64,000 nucleotides of DNA from UBA4285 sp050944355 (GCA_050944355.1 JBMNQX010000009.1:17831-81830); one strand, 5' to 3'; positions 16,936 to 25,182 are shown, counted from the first letter of the stretch. Notes: generated by a model not told the origin, from the letters alone. Numbers and translations: made by a program.

Positions 16936-17043
16936 GGAATGCTCCTTTTTTTATGGAAGAAACTTTTATTTATCATACTGAATTTGCCCGGCAATTTCAA
17001 TGTTTCTGCCGACAGCGGCAAGATGATTCTCCCCGGAAGCCCG

Positions 17044-17072
17044 TTGCAATGACCGGTTTGAATTGTTAAGAT
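17044..17072 (+). promoter_or_regulatory. Promoter upstream of the DUF3592-like/RelA-like unit
   Basis: TTGCAA (17044-17049) and TAAGAT (17067-17072) with a 17-base spacer, 58 bases upstream of the small membrane protein. Confidence 0.55.
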
Positions 17073-17130
17073 AATAAAAGGCGCGTCCGGGTCGGGCGCG
17101 CAAAGGGTAAAGGATTTTCAGGAGAAATAT

Positions 17131-17532
17131 ATGGATTCGAATACAGGTTCGATTATCGGGATGCTTTTTATTCCGGCGGCCATCATGATTATACTGGGAC
17201 TGCTCATGTATCAGAGCGCGAAGAAAAAGACGGCTGCCTGCACGGCGACGGCAGAAGGCAAGGTGGACAGCTACAAGACGAAAAACGGAATTCTGACGCC
17301 GATTGTCCGTTTTTCTGTCAGCGGAAGCCGCTTTTACGCGGATCTGCGGGATGACGGGGCCACAAAGACCGATTATCCGATAAAGAAGGCTGTCACGGTA
17401 CACTATAATCCGAAAAAACCGCAGAGCTGCTACGCGGGCGATCAGGCGTACGTGTCCTCGGCCGGCCTGATTCTGGCGGCAGCGGGCGGAGCGTTTGCGT
17501 TCATCGCGGTAGTCATGCTGCTGACGATATGA
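17131..17532 (+). CDS. Small two-helix membrane protein, DUF3592-like
   Basis: 133 residues. A membrane helix (MLFIPAAIMIILGLLMY) precedes a soluble beta-rich domain (ATAEGKVDSYKTKNGILTPIV, YNPKKPQSCYAG) and a second helix (AGLILAAAGGAFAFIAVVML) ends the protein. The pattern 'VxYNPxxPxxxY' with flanking helices is typical of DUF3592 proteins. It ends 16 bases before the RelA/SpoT-like gene and probably shares its mRNA, so the two could be functionally linked. No known function. Confidence 0.6.
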   Translation: MDSNTGSIIGMLFIPAAIMIILGLLMYQSAKKKTAACTATAEGKVDSYKTKNGILTPIVRFSVSGSRFYADLRDDGATKTDYPIKKAVTVHYNPKKPQSCYAGDQAYVSSAGLILAAAGGAFAFIAVVMLLTI

Positions 17533-17548
17533 CTGAGAGTTTTTGGGA

Positions 17549-19414
17549 ATGACAGTTGAAGAAGAAGAAGCTCTTTTTACAAGAGAAAATGTAGAAAAAA
17601 TCCATGTCCCCGATATTGTCATCGAGGATCTGGTCGATATCATCGAAGAAAAACTGAAGAAGAGCGGTATGTACTTCCGCATTGCGCACCGCGTCAAGGC
17701 CGTCGACTCAACGGTCGACAAGATGCGCATGAAACAGTACGGCGTGGACGGATCGGAGAACGAGCACCGCAAACTGCAGGATCTGGTGGGCCTGCGGATC
17801 ATCCTGTATTACTCGGATGACATGCGGATCTGCATGAACCTTCTGGATACGCTTTTTTCTGAACCCGGCGTGTGGGAGACATCCGAGAACAATGACTATG
17901 AATTTCGGGCCATGAAGACAAATGGCGTATTCCGCATGCCCTCGTATCTGTGGAAGAGCATCGAGAATCCCGTGCTGCAGGATTATATCGACGACACGTT
18001 CGAGATTCAGGTGCGTACGAATGCATTTGAGGGATGGCACGAGATCGAGCACGACATGCGCTACAAGGGCACGGCATTTGTCGGGGAGGACTCGGAAGGG
18101 CTCGCCCGCAAGATGAATTCAATTCTGGCGACGTTCGAGCTGTGCGACGACACGATTGTCAGCGTGATGGAGGATCTCGGCCACCGGCACTACAAGAACG
18201 GGCACTGGGACAACATGCTGCGCTGTCACTACCGTCTCACCTTTACGTCTGACAGGCTGAGCCCGGAGATTGCCGAATGCTTCGCGCAGGATCAGGATCT
18301 GGCCAAGATTTTCTACAAGTTTCCGCGCTATCCGGCTATCCGGGAGTTGTGGAACGATATGTCGCCGGAGACGCCGCCGCTGACACTCGACCGGATTGTG
18401 CAGGTGGTCAACGACATAGGCCCCAGAAATGAGAATCTCTACAAAGCCATCGAGACGGTCAGGAGCCGGCAGGAAAAACCGGCTGTCGTCCGCCGCCATA
18501 AGTTCGAGCCGTTCAAGCCGCTCGGGCGCTACAAAGTGTTCCAGGCGCAGGCATATCTGAATACGGCCAATCTGTCGGCGCAGGACGCATTCCGCAAGGG
18601 CTGCGACTACATCTATTCGTGGATTCATTCGCGCCTCGGGGATGTGTTCGAGGATCTGCCGGAGGAGACGGACAGCTTTTACGGCGTGCGGCCGGGCTAT
18701 CAGGCGGAAGTAAACTTCAGGCCTGACAAGCTGTACTTCAGGGAAATCACGACGCATCTGGACACGCGGGTGCCAGACCGGATCTGGATTTCCACCGCTT
18801 CGATCGCGGGACAGGAAGACGGCCGTCTGCTGTTTCGGGTGAGCAATGAGTATGCGGAGCCGGAGGAAAATTACCGGGATCCGGAAAACATATTGTTTTC
18901 CCGCCCGAACTTTTACGGAGAAATCGGCGACAACATCGGGCTGATCGACGGCGAGCGGATGCGGGAGAGCGTGCGGAAAGTGACGGCCGAGTCGGCGGAT
19001 GAGTTCACGGCCCTGGTGTCGGACCCGCACCGGACATTTCCGGTTGTGGTATTTATCACGAAAGACGGCGAGTGGGCGGATGAATTTGACATGGATTATT
19101 TCGCCTATCTCGTGGGCTATTACGCCCATGTGAAGCACATCACCGACGAGGACATCGCGAAGAAATTCGCGGACCGGTACGGCCTGGATCCGCAGAGATA
19201 CCAGGATTCGATCACGGTCATCTTTCCGGACGGGCGTCTGCAGACCAGTTACCGCGAGGAAATTCTGAACGCTTCGTTTGAGGTCATCAAGGTTGACCGG
19301 CGCAAGTACTGGAATGAAAAGGGCTGCCGGGCTTTCCGCCGTCAGCTGATCGCGACGATCCGTGAGGAAAATATCCGCGGCGTCACGGCTGACGAGATCG
19401 GCAGGAGCCTGTGA
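17549..19414 (+). CDS. Divergent RelA/SpoT-type (p)ppGpp synthetase-domain protein with long unassigned C-terminus
   Basis: 621 residues from ATG 17549. Residues 47-175 form a RelA/SpoT nucleotidyltransferase-like domain: HRVKAVDSTVDKMRMK, LQDLVGLRIILYYSDD with metal-binding-type D78, FEIQVRTNAFEGWHEIEHD with E152, then MRYKG. In ordinary synthetases a YRSLH-type loop stacks on guanine; here the equivalent is NGVFRMPSYLW, so specificity may differ. Small alarmone synthetases are usually 200-260 residues; this one has some 420 extra with no TGS, ACT or hydrolase domain. The extension is soluble and unassigned; its last part includes RTFPVVVFITKDGEWADEFD and DYFAYLVGYYAHVKHI. A nucleotide-making stress or defence enzyme is possible. 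Confidence 0.7.
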   Translation: MTVEEEEALFTRENVEKIHVPDIVIEDLVDIIEEKLKKSGMYFRIAHRVKAVDSTVDKMRMKQYGVDGSENEHRKLQDLVGLRIILYYSDDMRICMNLLDTLFSEPGVWETSENNDYEFRAMKTNGVFRMPSYLWKSIENPVLQDYIDDTFEIQVRTNAFEGWHEIEHDMRYKGTAFVGEDSEGLARKMNSILATFELCDDTIVSVMEDLGHRHYKNGHWDNMLRCHYRLTFTSDRLSPEIAECFAQDQDLAKIFYKFPRYPAIRELWNDMSPETPPLTLDRIVQVVNDIGPRNENLYKAIETVRSRQEKPAVVRRHKFEPFKPLGRYKVFQAQAYLNTANLSAQDAFRKGCDYIYSWIHSRLGDVFEDLPEETDSFYGVRPGYQAEVNFRPDKLYFREITTHLDTRVPDRIWISTASIAGQEDGRLLFRVSNEYAEPEENYRDPENILFSRPNFYGEIGDNIGLIDGERMRESVRKVTAESADEFTALVSDPHRTFPVVVFITKDGEWADEFDMDYFAYLVGYYAHVKHITDEDIAKKFADRYGLDPQRYQDSITVIFPDGRLQTSYREEILNASFEVIKVDRRKYWNEKGCRAFRRQLIATIREENIRGVTADEIGRSL

Positions 19415-19464
19415 GAGGCGGACTCTCCGAATGAGGGCGTTTTGAGGAGCGATACAAGGCAAGA

Positions 19465-20430
19465 ATGGAACAGTTTCTGACAGACAAAAAACTTCTGAGT
19501 CAGGTGAACGAACTTCTGAAGAACGGCGAGGCGTCATTTGCCATGAAGGACGGGAGCCTGATGATTCCGTATATCATGAATGACGCGGTGGAGAGCGTGA
19601 TTGTTCTCCACGAGTGCGCGCTGACGGGCGATCTGGAAAGAACGGCGCCGGCCGGCACGACGGCTGAGACGGCAAATGACGGGCAGCGGCGCGGGCTGAT
19701 TCTGCACTATCCGGACGGACATGTGTGCAGCGCCTGGTTTTCGATCGCCGCGCGCGCCACGGAAGCCTATGATTATTCGAGAATCGGACACGTCTGGCGC
19801 GGCGGTCTCGAGCACTGGCGGCGCGTCACGAACGCGCTGGGCGTCATGGCCGACAAGGGCTATTATCTGGGCGGACTTATGTGCAGCCAGAAGGAAGCGG
19901 ATCTGATGGGGCTCGTCACATTCGGGCCGCTGATGGACATCTCGCCGGTGAACGACAGCATGCAGGATTACTACAAAGAGACGCCGGAAGGCGCCGGGGC
20001 CATGGCGGCGCTCGCGAAGGAGGCCGGCTGTGAGTTCTTCGCGAAAGAAACGGAAAAATATGCGAAGAAACCGGGAGGACTGCGCCGGAAATTCCTGTCA
20101 TGGCTGATGCCGAAGCAGGAGAAAATCCTGGAACTGCTCGAAGAGAAGATCTCGGATGCGGCCGGCGAATATCCGGTGCGCACCTACGAGGGCGAGATGC
20201 AGAAAAAAGTCGAAGAGGAGCGGCAGAGAGTCTCGGACAAGCTGCTGGAGAAAGGATTTACGGGTTCGTATCCGACATTTGTCAGGGGTGACGTGCAGAT
20301 CACGGCTTATGAAGAGCAGCCGTTTGCGCTTCTGCCGGACGATTCCCTGAGTTTCCGGATTTTTCTGTTTGAGAAGGAAAATCGGAAAGGAAGATGCCGG
20401 CGTTCTGTGATCGATATCGAACTGCTGTGA
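19465..20430 (+). CDS. Conserved-looking cytoplasmic protein of unknown function
   Basis: 321 residues, no signal peptide or membrane helix. I do not recognise the family with confidence. Visible features are an N-terminal alpha/beta part (SLMIPYIMNDAVESVIVL), a central WRGGLEHWRRVTNAL stretch with GLMCSQKEADLMGLVTFGPLM, a Lys-rich coiled region (about 195-260, KQEKILELLEEKISDAAG), and a C-terminal beta-rich end (FLFEKENRKGRCRRSVIDIELL). Codon use looks like a real gene. It lies 50 bases after the RelA/SpoT-like gene and 27 before the EIIA gene, probably in one transcription unit. Confidence 0.6.
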   Translation: MEQFLTDKKLLSQVNELLKNGEASFAMKDGSLMIPYIMNDAVESVIVLHECALTGDLERTAPAGTTAETANDGQRRGLILHYPDGHVCSAWFSIAARATEAYDYSRIGHVWRGGLEHWRRVTNALGVMADKGYYLGGLMCSQKEADLMGLVTFGPLMDISPVNDSMQDYYKETPEGAGAMAALAKEAGCEFFAKETEKYAKKPGGLRRKFLSWLMPKQEKILELLEEKISDAAGEYPVRTYEGEMQKKVEEERQRVSDKLLEKGFTGSYPTFVRGDVQITAYEEQPFALLPDDSLSFRIFLFEKENRKGRCRRSVIDIELL

Positions 20431-20457
20431 TGTCGTGGAAAATGAGGATGGCCAGCC

Positions 20458-20907
20458 ATGAGAATTGCGGACGTGCTTCAGGAGAACTGCATACGCGTTC
20501 AGGCGTCCTGCGCGTCGCGGCTGGAGGCGCTGCGGCAGATGAGCGGAATGCTCTCTGACGCCGGGCTGATTTACTCAAAACCACAGTTTCTCGGAAGTGT
20601 TCTCGCGAGAGAAGAGCTGGAGCCGACGGCGCTCGGGATGGGCATCGCGGTTCCCCACGGCCGCTCGCCGGCCGTCCGCCGGCCGTGTATGGCGCTGATG
20701 ACGCTGGTGCCGGGCATTGATTACGGCGCGCCGGACGGCGTCCCGGTTCAGATCATTTTCATGCTCGCCACACCGCCCGAGGCGGCTGATGTGCATCTTG
20801 AGATGCTCGCTCTTGTGGCGGAGGCTGCCGGCGGGCCGAAGGAAATTGACAGAATTCTCTCATGCCGCTCGGCGGGCGAGCTCTACAGCCTGCTCACCGC
20901 CTCATGA
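20458..20907 (+). CDS. PTS EIIA domain protein (fructose/mannitol or nitrogen type)
   Basis: 149 residues making up a single PTS EIIA-2 domain. The phosphorylatable histidine is H67 in GIAVPHGR. The remainder fits: an N-terminal helix (SRLEALRQMSGML) and LATPPEAADVHLEMLALVAE. No EIIB or EIIC is fused or adjacent, so this may be a regulatory or nitrogen-type EIIA rather than part of a dedicated sugar transporter. It sits just before ptsH, which would donate the phosphate. Confidence 0.85.
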   Translation: MRIADVLQENCIRVQASCASRLEALRQMSGMLSDAGLIYSKPQFLGSVLAREELEPTALGMGIAVPHGRSPAVRRPCMALMTLVPGIDYGAPDGVPVQIIFMLATPPEAADVHLEMLALVAEAAGGPKEIDRILSCRSAGELYSLLTAS

Positions 20908-20925
20908 GGGTGAATTCGGAAATTC

Positions 20926-20947
20926 TGACAAATGTAGTCATTTGCCA
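20926..20947. repeat. Inverted pair of the TGRCAAATG word in front of ptsH
   Basis: TGACAAATG, three bases (TAG), then TCATTTGCCA, so CAAATG and CATTTG face each other and could form a small stem-loop. It overlaps the putative -35 region of the ptsH promoter and follows the EIIA stop by about 20 bases. See the finding on the repeated word. Confidence 0.7.
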
Positions 20948-20963
20948 TGAATTCTGTTATACT
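20935..20963 (+). promoter_or_regulatory. Probable ptsH promoter
   Basis: TATACT at 20958-20963 is a good -10; TAGTCA at 20935-20940 is a 4/6 match to -35 at 17-base spacing and lies inside the inverted repeat. Confidence 0.5.
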
Positions 20964-21013
20964 GAGAGCAGATTTTAAAGAACTTGTAATTCATCCAAGG
21001 AGGCTATCTTATC

Positions 21014-21271
21014 ATGAAGGAAGTTGAGTATGTTCTGACAGATCCGCTGGGCGTTCACGCAAGACCGGCCGGCCTGCTCGTAAAGGAAGCGGCCAAGTTC
21101 AAGTCGTCCGTCAAGGTTTCAAAGGGCGCGAAGAGCGCGGATGCCAAGAGAATCTTTGGTCTGATGGGACTGCAGGCAAAGCAGGGCGAGACCCTCAAGT
21201 TCACCATCGAGGGTGAGGACGAGGATGCCGCAGCGGAGGCCATTGAAGCGTTCCTGAAGGCAAATCTGTGA
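21014..21271 (+). CDS. ptsH: PTS phosphocarrier protein HPr with His15 but no Ser46
   Basis: 85 residues behind AAGGAGG. The active site GVHARPAG puts histidine at residue 15, ready to accept phosphate from enzyme I (ptsI at 42966). In Bacillus-type HPr the regulatory serine 46 sits in KSIMG; here the same segment reads AKRIFGLMG with arginine exactly at 46, so HPr kinase could not phosphorylate it there. The HPr-like protein at 11863 keeps that serine but lacks the histidine. This gene serves all PTS sugar uptake in the cytoplasm. Confidence 0.93.
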   Translation: MKEVEYVLTDPLGVHARPAGLLVKEAAKFKSSVKVSKGAKSADAKRIFGLMGLQAKQGETLKFTIEGEDEDAAAEAIEAFLKANL

Positions 21272-21290
21272 AAAGACGTTTCAGCAGGAC

Positions 21291-23549
21291 ATGATGATCG
21301 GGCTGCACATGCGGAGGAATCCGAGTGTGCAGCTTTTTATGGCTTATCAGCCTGATCCGGGGTGGAAAGTGCAGAAAAAATATCGAAGCGGATTTGTGAG
21401 ATATGAAAATGAGAACGGGCCGGTGATCACGTCGGCCGGTGACAGAATTCACACCGAGGACGGCCTGGTTTTCCGTCTGTCAGGGCCGGGGAATGATTTT
21501 CTGCCGTATATGGACTGGCGGCTGCCGCCGGAAGCGCGGGCGAAAGATCTGGTGGGGCGTCTCGAACTTGAGCAGCTTCTGCCGCTGCTTGTCGTGGGAT
21601 TTGGCACGGAAAAGAAGAACGCCGGGCATCACCTGATTCTGGTGAGCGGGAGCTATCTCACGGAAAAATCCTGTGTACTGCGCAACAAGATGCAGCACGA
21701 GGCGGAGCAGAGCCGAACGGGGATTCCGCTGCGCTTTTTCTGTCCCGGACCGCTTCGCCAGGGACAGCTCCCGAATCCGCTGGGCTCGGCCGCTCTTTTT
21801 GAACCTGAGAGCATGCAAAGAGGCGCGTCCATGGCGGGCCGGATTCTGCGGGCCGCCGGTATATCCGGACTCGTCGGGCCGAGGGCGTCGATCGCCACGG
21901 ATCCGAGATGGAGTGCGTTTCCGGAGACATTCGGGACGAGCGCGCAGATGGTGACAGACGCTCTGCGCTCGTCCATCAGCGGTTTTCAGGGGAAAGAAAA
22001 CAGCACGGACGGCATAAGCTGCGTGAGCGGCGTGTGGCCGGGGTTTACATCCCACAATGTTTTTTCGCTGGAGGGGCGCAAGTGCACAGGCCATTCGGCC
22101 GGCCTCCATCTGAAGCCGTTCGTCGAGGGCGCCTGGAATCTGCCGGACGGCAGCAAAGCCGATGCCGTGCTCGCCAGAACCGAAATCGATATTCTGCGCA
22201 CCAGTTATTCATATCAGGGAATCATCATGCTCGATTATCTGAACTGGAAGAAGCAGTATCCGTCGGATGAAGAGGCGCTTTCCGAGGCCGTGATTTCGGG
22301 TGCGGATCTGTATGCGGGGATTCCGGAAAAACCGGAACTCTTCGCGGCCGTTCAGAAACGGATCGATGCGGCGGAGGGAGAAGGAAGCTTTGAAAAGCGC
22401 ATCCGGGAATCGGCCGTGCGCGTCCTGGAGTGCATGTTCCGCCGGGGATGCTACGAGAATCCGTACGCGGAATTTGTGACGATGAAAGAACTGGCTTCTG
22501 ACATCAGCTACATGAACATGACCGCGGACATGCGCCGCGGCAGCATTGTTCTCCTGAAAGACAGCCGCGGGAGCCTTCCGCTGAAGAGTCTCTGCGGCGT
22601 CAACATCGTCACAGTCGGTTCGCACGGCATTTACCCGGATCCGGACGATGTGCAGAGGCTTCAGAACACGAAGAAAAAGAGCAAAGAACCTGTCGTGGCG
22701 GTGCTGCAGGTAAGCCAGCCGATGCTTCTGCAGGACGTCGAACCGTACGCCGATATTCTGCTGACGGCTTTCAACGCGCGCAAGAGCGATATATTTGACG
22801 TGCTCACCGGGCGGTGCGAGCCGGGAGGTCTTCTGCCGTTTCAATTCCCGGAAAATGAAGCGGAAATCGGCGGGCATTTCGCGGATGTTCCATTTGACAT
22901 GAACAGCTACCGGGACTCGGGCGGAAATGTGTACGGGTTCGCCTACGGGAGAAATTACAGCGGCGTGATCAGCGATGAAAGAGTGAGCCGCTACAATTCG
23001 GAGAGCTGGGACGCGCTCGACCGCGACGGCAACGATCTGGGATTTCCGCTCGCGCGGATCATGGCCAAGTCGCTGGACCCTGGCATCTACCACCGCGTCG
23101 TCATGGTCTACACCGAGACGCCATCGGGGCGGATTCTCGTGACGCAGCGGGCCCCGATGAAGACCTATCCGTATCACTGGGAAGTGACGGGAGGATCGGT
23201 TCTGCGCGGCGAAACGCCGGTGCAGGGGGCCATCCGCGAATTAAAAGAAGAGACCGGCATCGCGCGCACGCCGCAGCAGCTCGTACACGCCTACACGCAC
23301 GTGGATGACGGGCGCCACTGCATTTACAACGCCTTTGCGACGTGCCTGCCGGACGATAACCCGGACATTGTGCTCCAGAAAGGCGAGACGATCAACTGGC
23401 AGCTGATGCCGGCCGGGGAATTCCGCGAATTTGTCGAGTCCGACGAGTTTGTGACCTCCGAACAGGGGCGCTATCGGTTATACAAGGACGAAATCTGGAA
23501 GACGTTAAACTCTCTAATTCCTATTGAAAAGGTAGAAAATAAATGCTAG
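21291..23549 (+). CDS. Fusion of a degenerate GH3-like domain with a C-terminal Nudix hydrolase
   Basis: 752 residues in one uninterrupted frame. Residues about 1-345 follow the GH3 barrel (SRTGIPL, then IATDPRWSAFPETFG, then IIMLDYLNW with D315 where the GH3 nucleophile lies). The family KHF substrate motif is replaced by SGV in ISCVSGVWPG, so sugar cleavage is doubtful. Residues 385-565 resemble the GH3 C-terminal domain (RGSIVLLKDSRGSLPLKSL, GGLLPFQFPENEAE, YGFAYGRNYSG). Residues 580-752 are a Nudix enzyme: WDALDRDGNDLGFPLAR, IYHRVVMVYTETPSGRILV, and a Nudix box matching GX5EX7REUXEEXGU exactly at 635-657. The Nudix part resembles the Clostridia isopentenyl-diphosphate-isomerase-like Nudix group. 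It follows ptsH by 19 bases. Confidence 0.82.
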   Translation: MMIGLHMRRNPSVQLFMAYQPDPGWKVQKKYRSGFVRYENENGPVITSAGDRIHTEDGLVFRLSGPGNDFLPYMDWRLPPEARAKDLVGRLELEQLLPLLVVGFGTEKKNAGHHLILVSGSYLTEKSCVLRNKMQHEAEQSRTGIPLRFFCPGPLRQGQLPNPLGSAALFEPESMQRGASMAGRILRAAGISGLVGPRASIATDPRWSAFPETFGTSAQMVTDALRSSISGFQGKENSTDGISCVSGVWPGFTSHNVFSLEGRKCTGHSAGLHLKPFVEGAWNLPDGSKADAVLARTEIDILRTSYSYQGIIMLDYLNWKKQYPSDEEALSEAVISGADLYAGIPEKPELFAAVQKRIDAAEGEGSFEKRIRESAVRVLECMFRRGCYENPYAEFVTMKELASDISYMNMTADMRRGSIVLLKDSRGSLPLKSLCGVNIVTVGSHGIYPDPDDVQRLQNTKKKSKEPVVAVLQVSQPMLLQDVEPYADILLTAFNARKSDIFDVLTGRCEPGGLLPFQFPENEAEIGGHFADVPFDMNSYRDSGGNVYGFAYGRNYSGVISDERVSRYNSESWDALDRDGNDLGFPLARIMAKSLDPGIYHRVVMVYTETPSGRILVTQRAPMKTYPYHWEVTGGSVLRGETPVQGAIRELKEETGIARTPQQLVHAYTHVDDGRHCIYNAFATCLPDDNPDIVLQKGETINWQLMPAGEFREFVESDEFVTSEQGRYRLYKDEIWKTLNSLIPIEKVENKC

Positions 23550-23552
23550 AAT
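23524..23552 (+). promoter_or_regulatory. Promoter of mnmA-iscR with possible Rrf2 half-site
   Basis: TTGAAA (23524-23529) and TAGAAT (23547-23552), 17-base spacer, overlapping the end of the preceding gene. ATTCCTA at 23517 and TAGAAAAT ending at 23540 resemble the arms of the operator in front of iscS, so IscR may also control its own operon. Confidence 0.65.
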
Positions 23553-23585
23553 AATTCGACAAGAATCCGGAAAGGAAGAGCAGGA

Positions 23586-24683
23586 ATGGAGAAGGTTGTC
23601 GTCGGAATGAGCGGAGGCGTGGACTCGTCTGTCACCGCATGGCTCCTGAAACAGAAAGGATATGACGTCATCGGCGTCACCATGCAGATCTGGCAGAGCG
23701 AGGAGCAGGCCGTCATGGAAGACAACGGCGGGTGCTGCGGCCTCTCGGCTGTCGACGACGCCAGGCGCGTGGCGGACACCATCGGCATTCCGCATTACGT
23801 CATGAATTTCCGCGACGAATTCCGCGACAAGGTCATCGACTATTTTACGGGCAGCTATCTGAAAGGCCAGACGCCGAATCCCTGCATCGCCTGCAACCGC
23901 TATATCAAGTGGGGATCGCTTCTCAGGCGCAGTCTCGCGATCGGCGCCGACAAAATCGCGACCGGCCACTACGCAAAGGTCGAACGCATGGCAAATGGCC
24001 GCTATGCCCTGCACACATCGGTGACGGCGGCCAAGGACCAGACGTATGCGCTCTTTGCCCTGACGCAGGACCAGCTGTCGAAGACGCTGATGCCGCTCGG
24101 GGACTACAGCAAGGACGAGGTGCGAAAAATCGCCGGGGAGGCGGGCCTTCCGGTGGCGAATAAGCCGGACAGCCAGGAGATCTGCTTCATTCCGGATCAC
24201 GACTACGCGAAATACATCCGGGAGACGACGGGCGCGAAAGACGTTCCCGGCAATTTCGTCGACACGGCGGGACATGTCGTGGGGCGGCACAGAGGTATTG
24301 TCCACTATACTGTCGGACAGCGAAAAGGCCTCGGCGTTTCGTTCGGACACCCGGTCTATGTCGCCGCCATTCATCCCGACACCAATGAAGTCGTGCTCGG
24401 CAGCGGAGACGAAGTCTATTCCCGCGTCGTGTACGCACATCATCTGAATTTCATGGGACTTGAGAATTTCCCGGGCGGCCTGCGGGTGATCGCGAAAATC
24501 CGCTACAGCCACCAGGGCGCGCCGGCTTCGGTGCGCATGATCGACGCAGATACGCTGGAGTGCACGTTTGACGAGCCCGTCCGGGCGGTGACGCCGGGGC
24601 AGGCGCTGGTTCTGTACGAACCGGAAAGCCAGGACGGACAGACTGTCCCCGGATACGTGTACGGCGGCGGAATTATCATGTGA
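23586..24683 (+). CDS. mnmA: tRNA-specific 2-thiouridylase MnmA
   Basis: 365 residues behind GGAAAGGA. The ATP-PPase loop is SGGVDSS (9-15). The two catalytic cysteines are seen in NPCIAC (C100) and SQEICFIP (near 200). The C-terminal beta barrel ends normally (CTFDEPVRAVTPGQALVLYE). MnmA puts sulfur on U34 of Lys, Glu and Gln tRNAs in the cytoplasm, taking it from a cysteine desulfurase; the nearby iscS is the obvious donor. Its stop overlaps the region just before iscR. Confidence 0.97.
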   Translation: MEKVVVGMSGGVDSSVTAWLLKQKGYDVIGVTMQIWQSEEQAVMEDNGGCCGLSAVDDARRVADTIGIPHYVMNFRDEFRDKVIDYFTGSYLKGQTPNPCIACNRYIKWGSLLRRSLAIGADKIATGHYAKVERMANGRYALHTSVTAAKDQTYALFALTQDQLSKTLMPLGDYSKDEVRKIAGEAGLPVANKPDSQEICFIPDHDYAKYIRETTGAKDVPGNFVDTAGHVVGRHRGIVHYTVGQRKGLGVSFGHPVYVAAIHPDTNEVVLGSGDEVYSRVVYAHHLNFMGLENFPGGLRVIAKIRYSHQGAPASVRMIDADTLECTFDEPVRAVTPGQALVLYEPESQDGQTVPGYVYGGGIIM

Positions 24684-24700
24684 GGATTCGGAGGAGTGTT

Positions 24701-25138
24701 ATGAGAATTTCAACAAAAGGCCGGTACGCGCTGATGCTGATGCTCGATCTGGCCATGCACAACACCGGAGAGCCGGTGAGCATCCGCGACATATCGCAGA
24801 GACAGGGCATCTCTGACAAATATCTGGAGCAGATCATCTCGACGCTCAACAAGGCCGGATACGTCCGGTCCGTCCGCGGCGCCCAGGGCGGGTATCTGCT
24901 GCGCAGACCGCCGAAAGACTATACTGTGGGCGATATTCTGCGGCTCACGGAAGGGAGTCTCTCTCCGGTCAGCTGCCTGGAGGATGGCGAGGCTTCCTGC
25001 AGCAAAGAGCCGTACTGCGTAAGCTACATTGTGTACAAAAAAATCGATGACGCCATCGAAAAAGTGGTGGACGGCATCACACTCGAGGATATGGTCGGCT
25101 GGGCCCAGGAGCGCAGCGCCGACAACTATGTGATATGA
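24701..25138 (+). CDS. iscR: Rrf2 family transcriptional regulator, IscR-like
   Basis: 145 residues; start at 24701 follows GGAGGAG. The winged-helix N-terminus (MRISTKGRYALMLMLDLA) and helix-turn-helix (ISDKYLEQIISTLNKAGYV, RSVRGAQGGYLL) are typical. Three cysteines in SCLEDGEASCSKEPYC match the cluster-binding site of IscR, although spacing (CX7C, CX5C) differs slightly from E. coli. It should sense Fe-S status and control the downstream iscS; an operator-like repeat lies before iscS. Confidence 0.9.
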   Translation: MRISTKGRYALMLMLDLAMHNTGEPVSIRDISQRQGISDKYLEQIISTLNKAGYVRSVRGAQGGYLLRRPPKDYTVGDILRLTEGSLSPVSCLEDGEASCSKEPYCVSYIVYKKIDDAIEKVVDGITLEDMVGWAQERSADNYVI

Positions 25139-25146
25139 CAAATGCG

Positions 25147-25182
25147 GGAGCTGCTGCACGAATGCAACAGCTCCTTAATTTT
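25147..25182 (+). terminator. Probable terminator after iscR
   Basis: GGAGCTGCTGCA pairs with TGCAACAGCTCC around CGAA, followed by TTAATTTTA. The T tract is broken, so it may be leaky. Same stem family as at 16493, 29890 and 54937. Confidence 0.7.
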
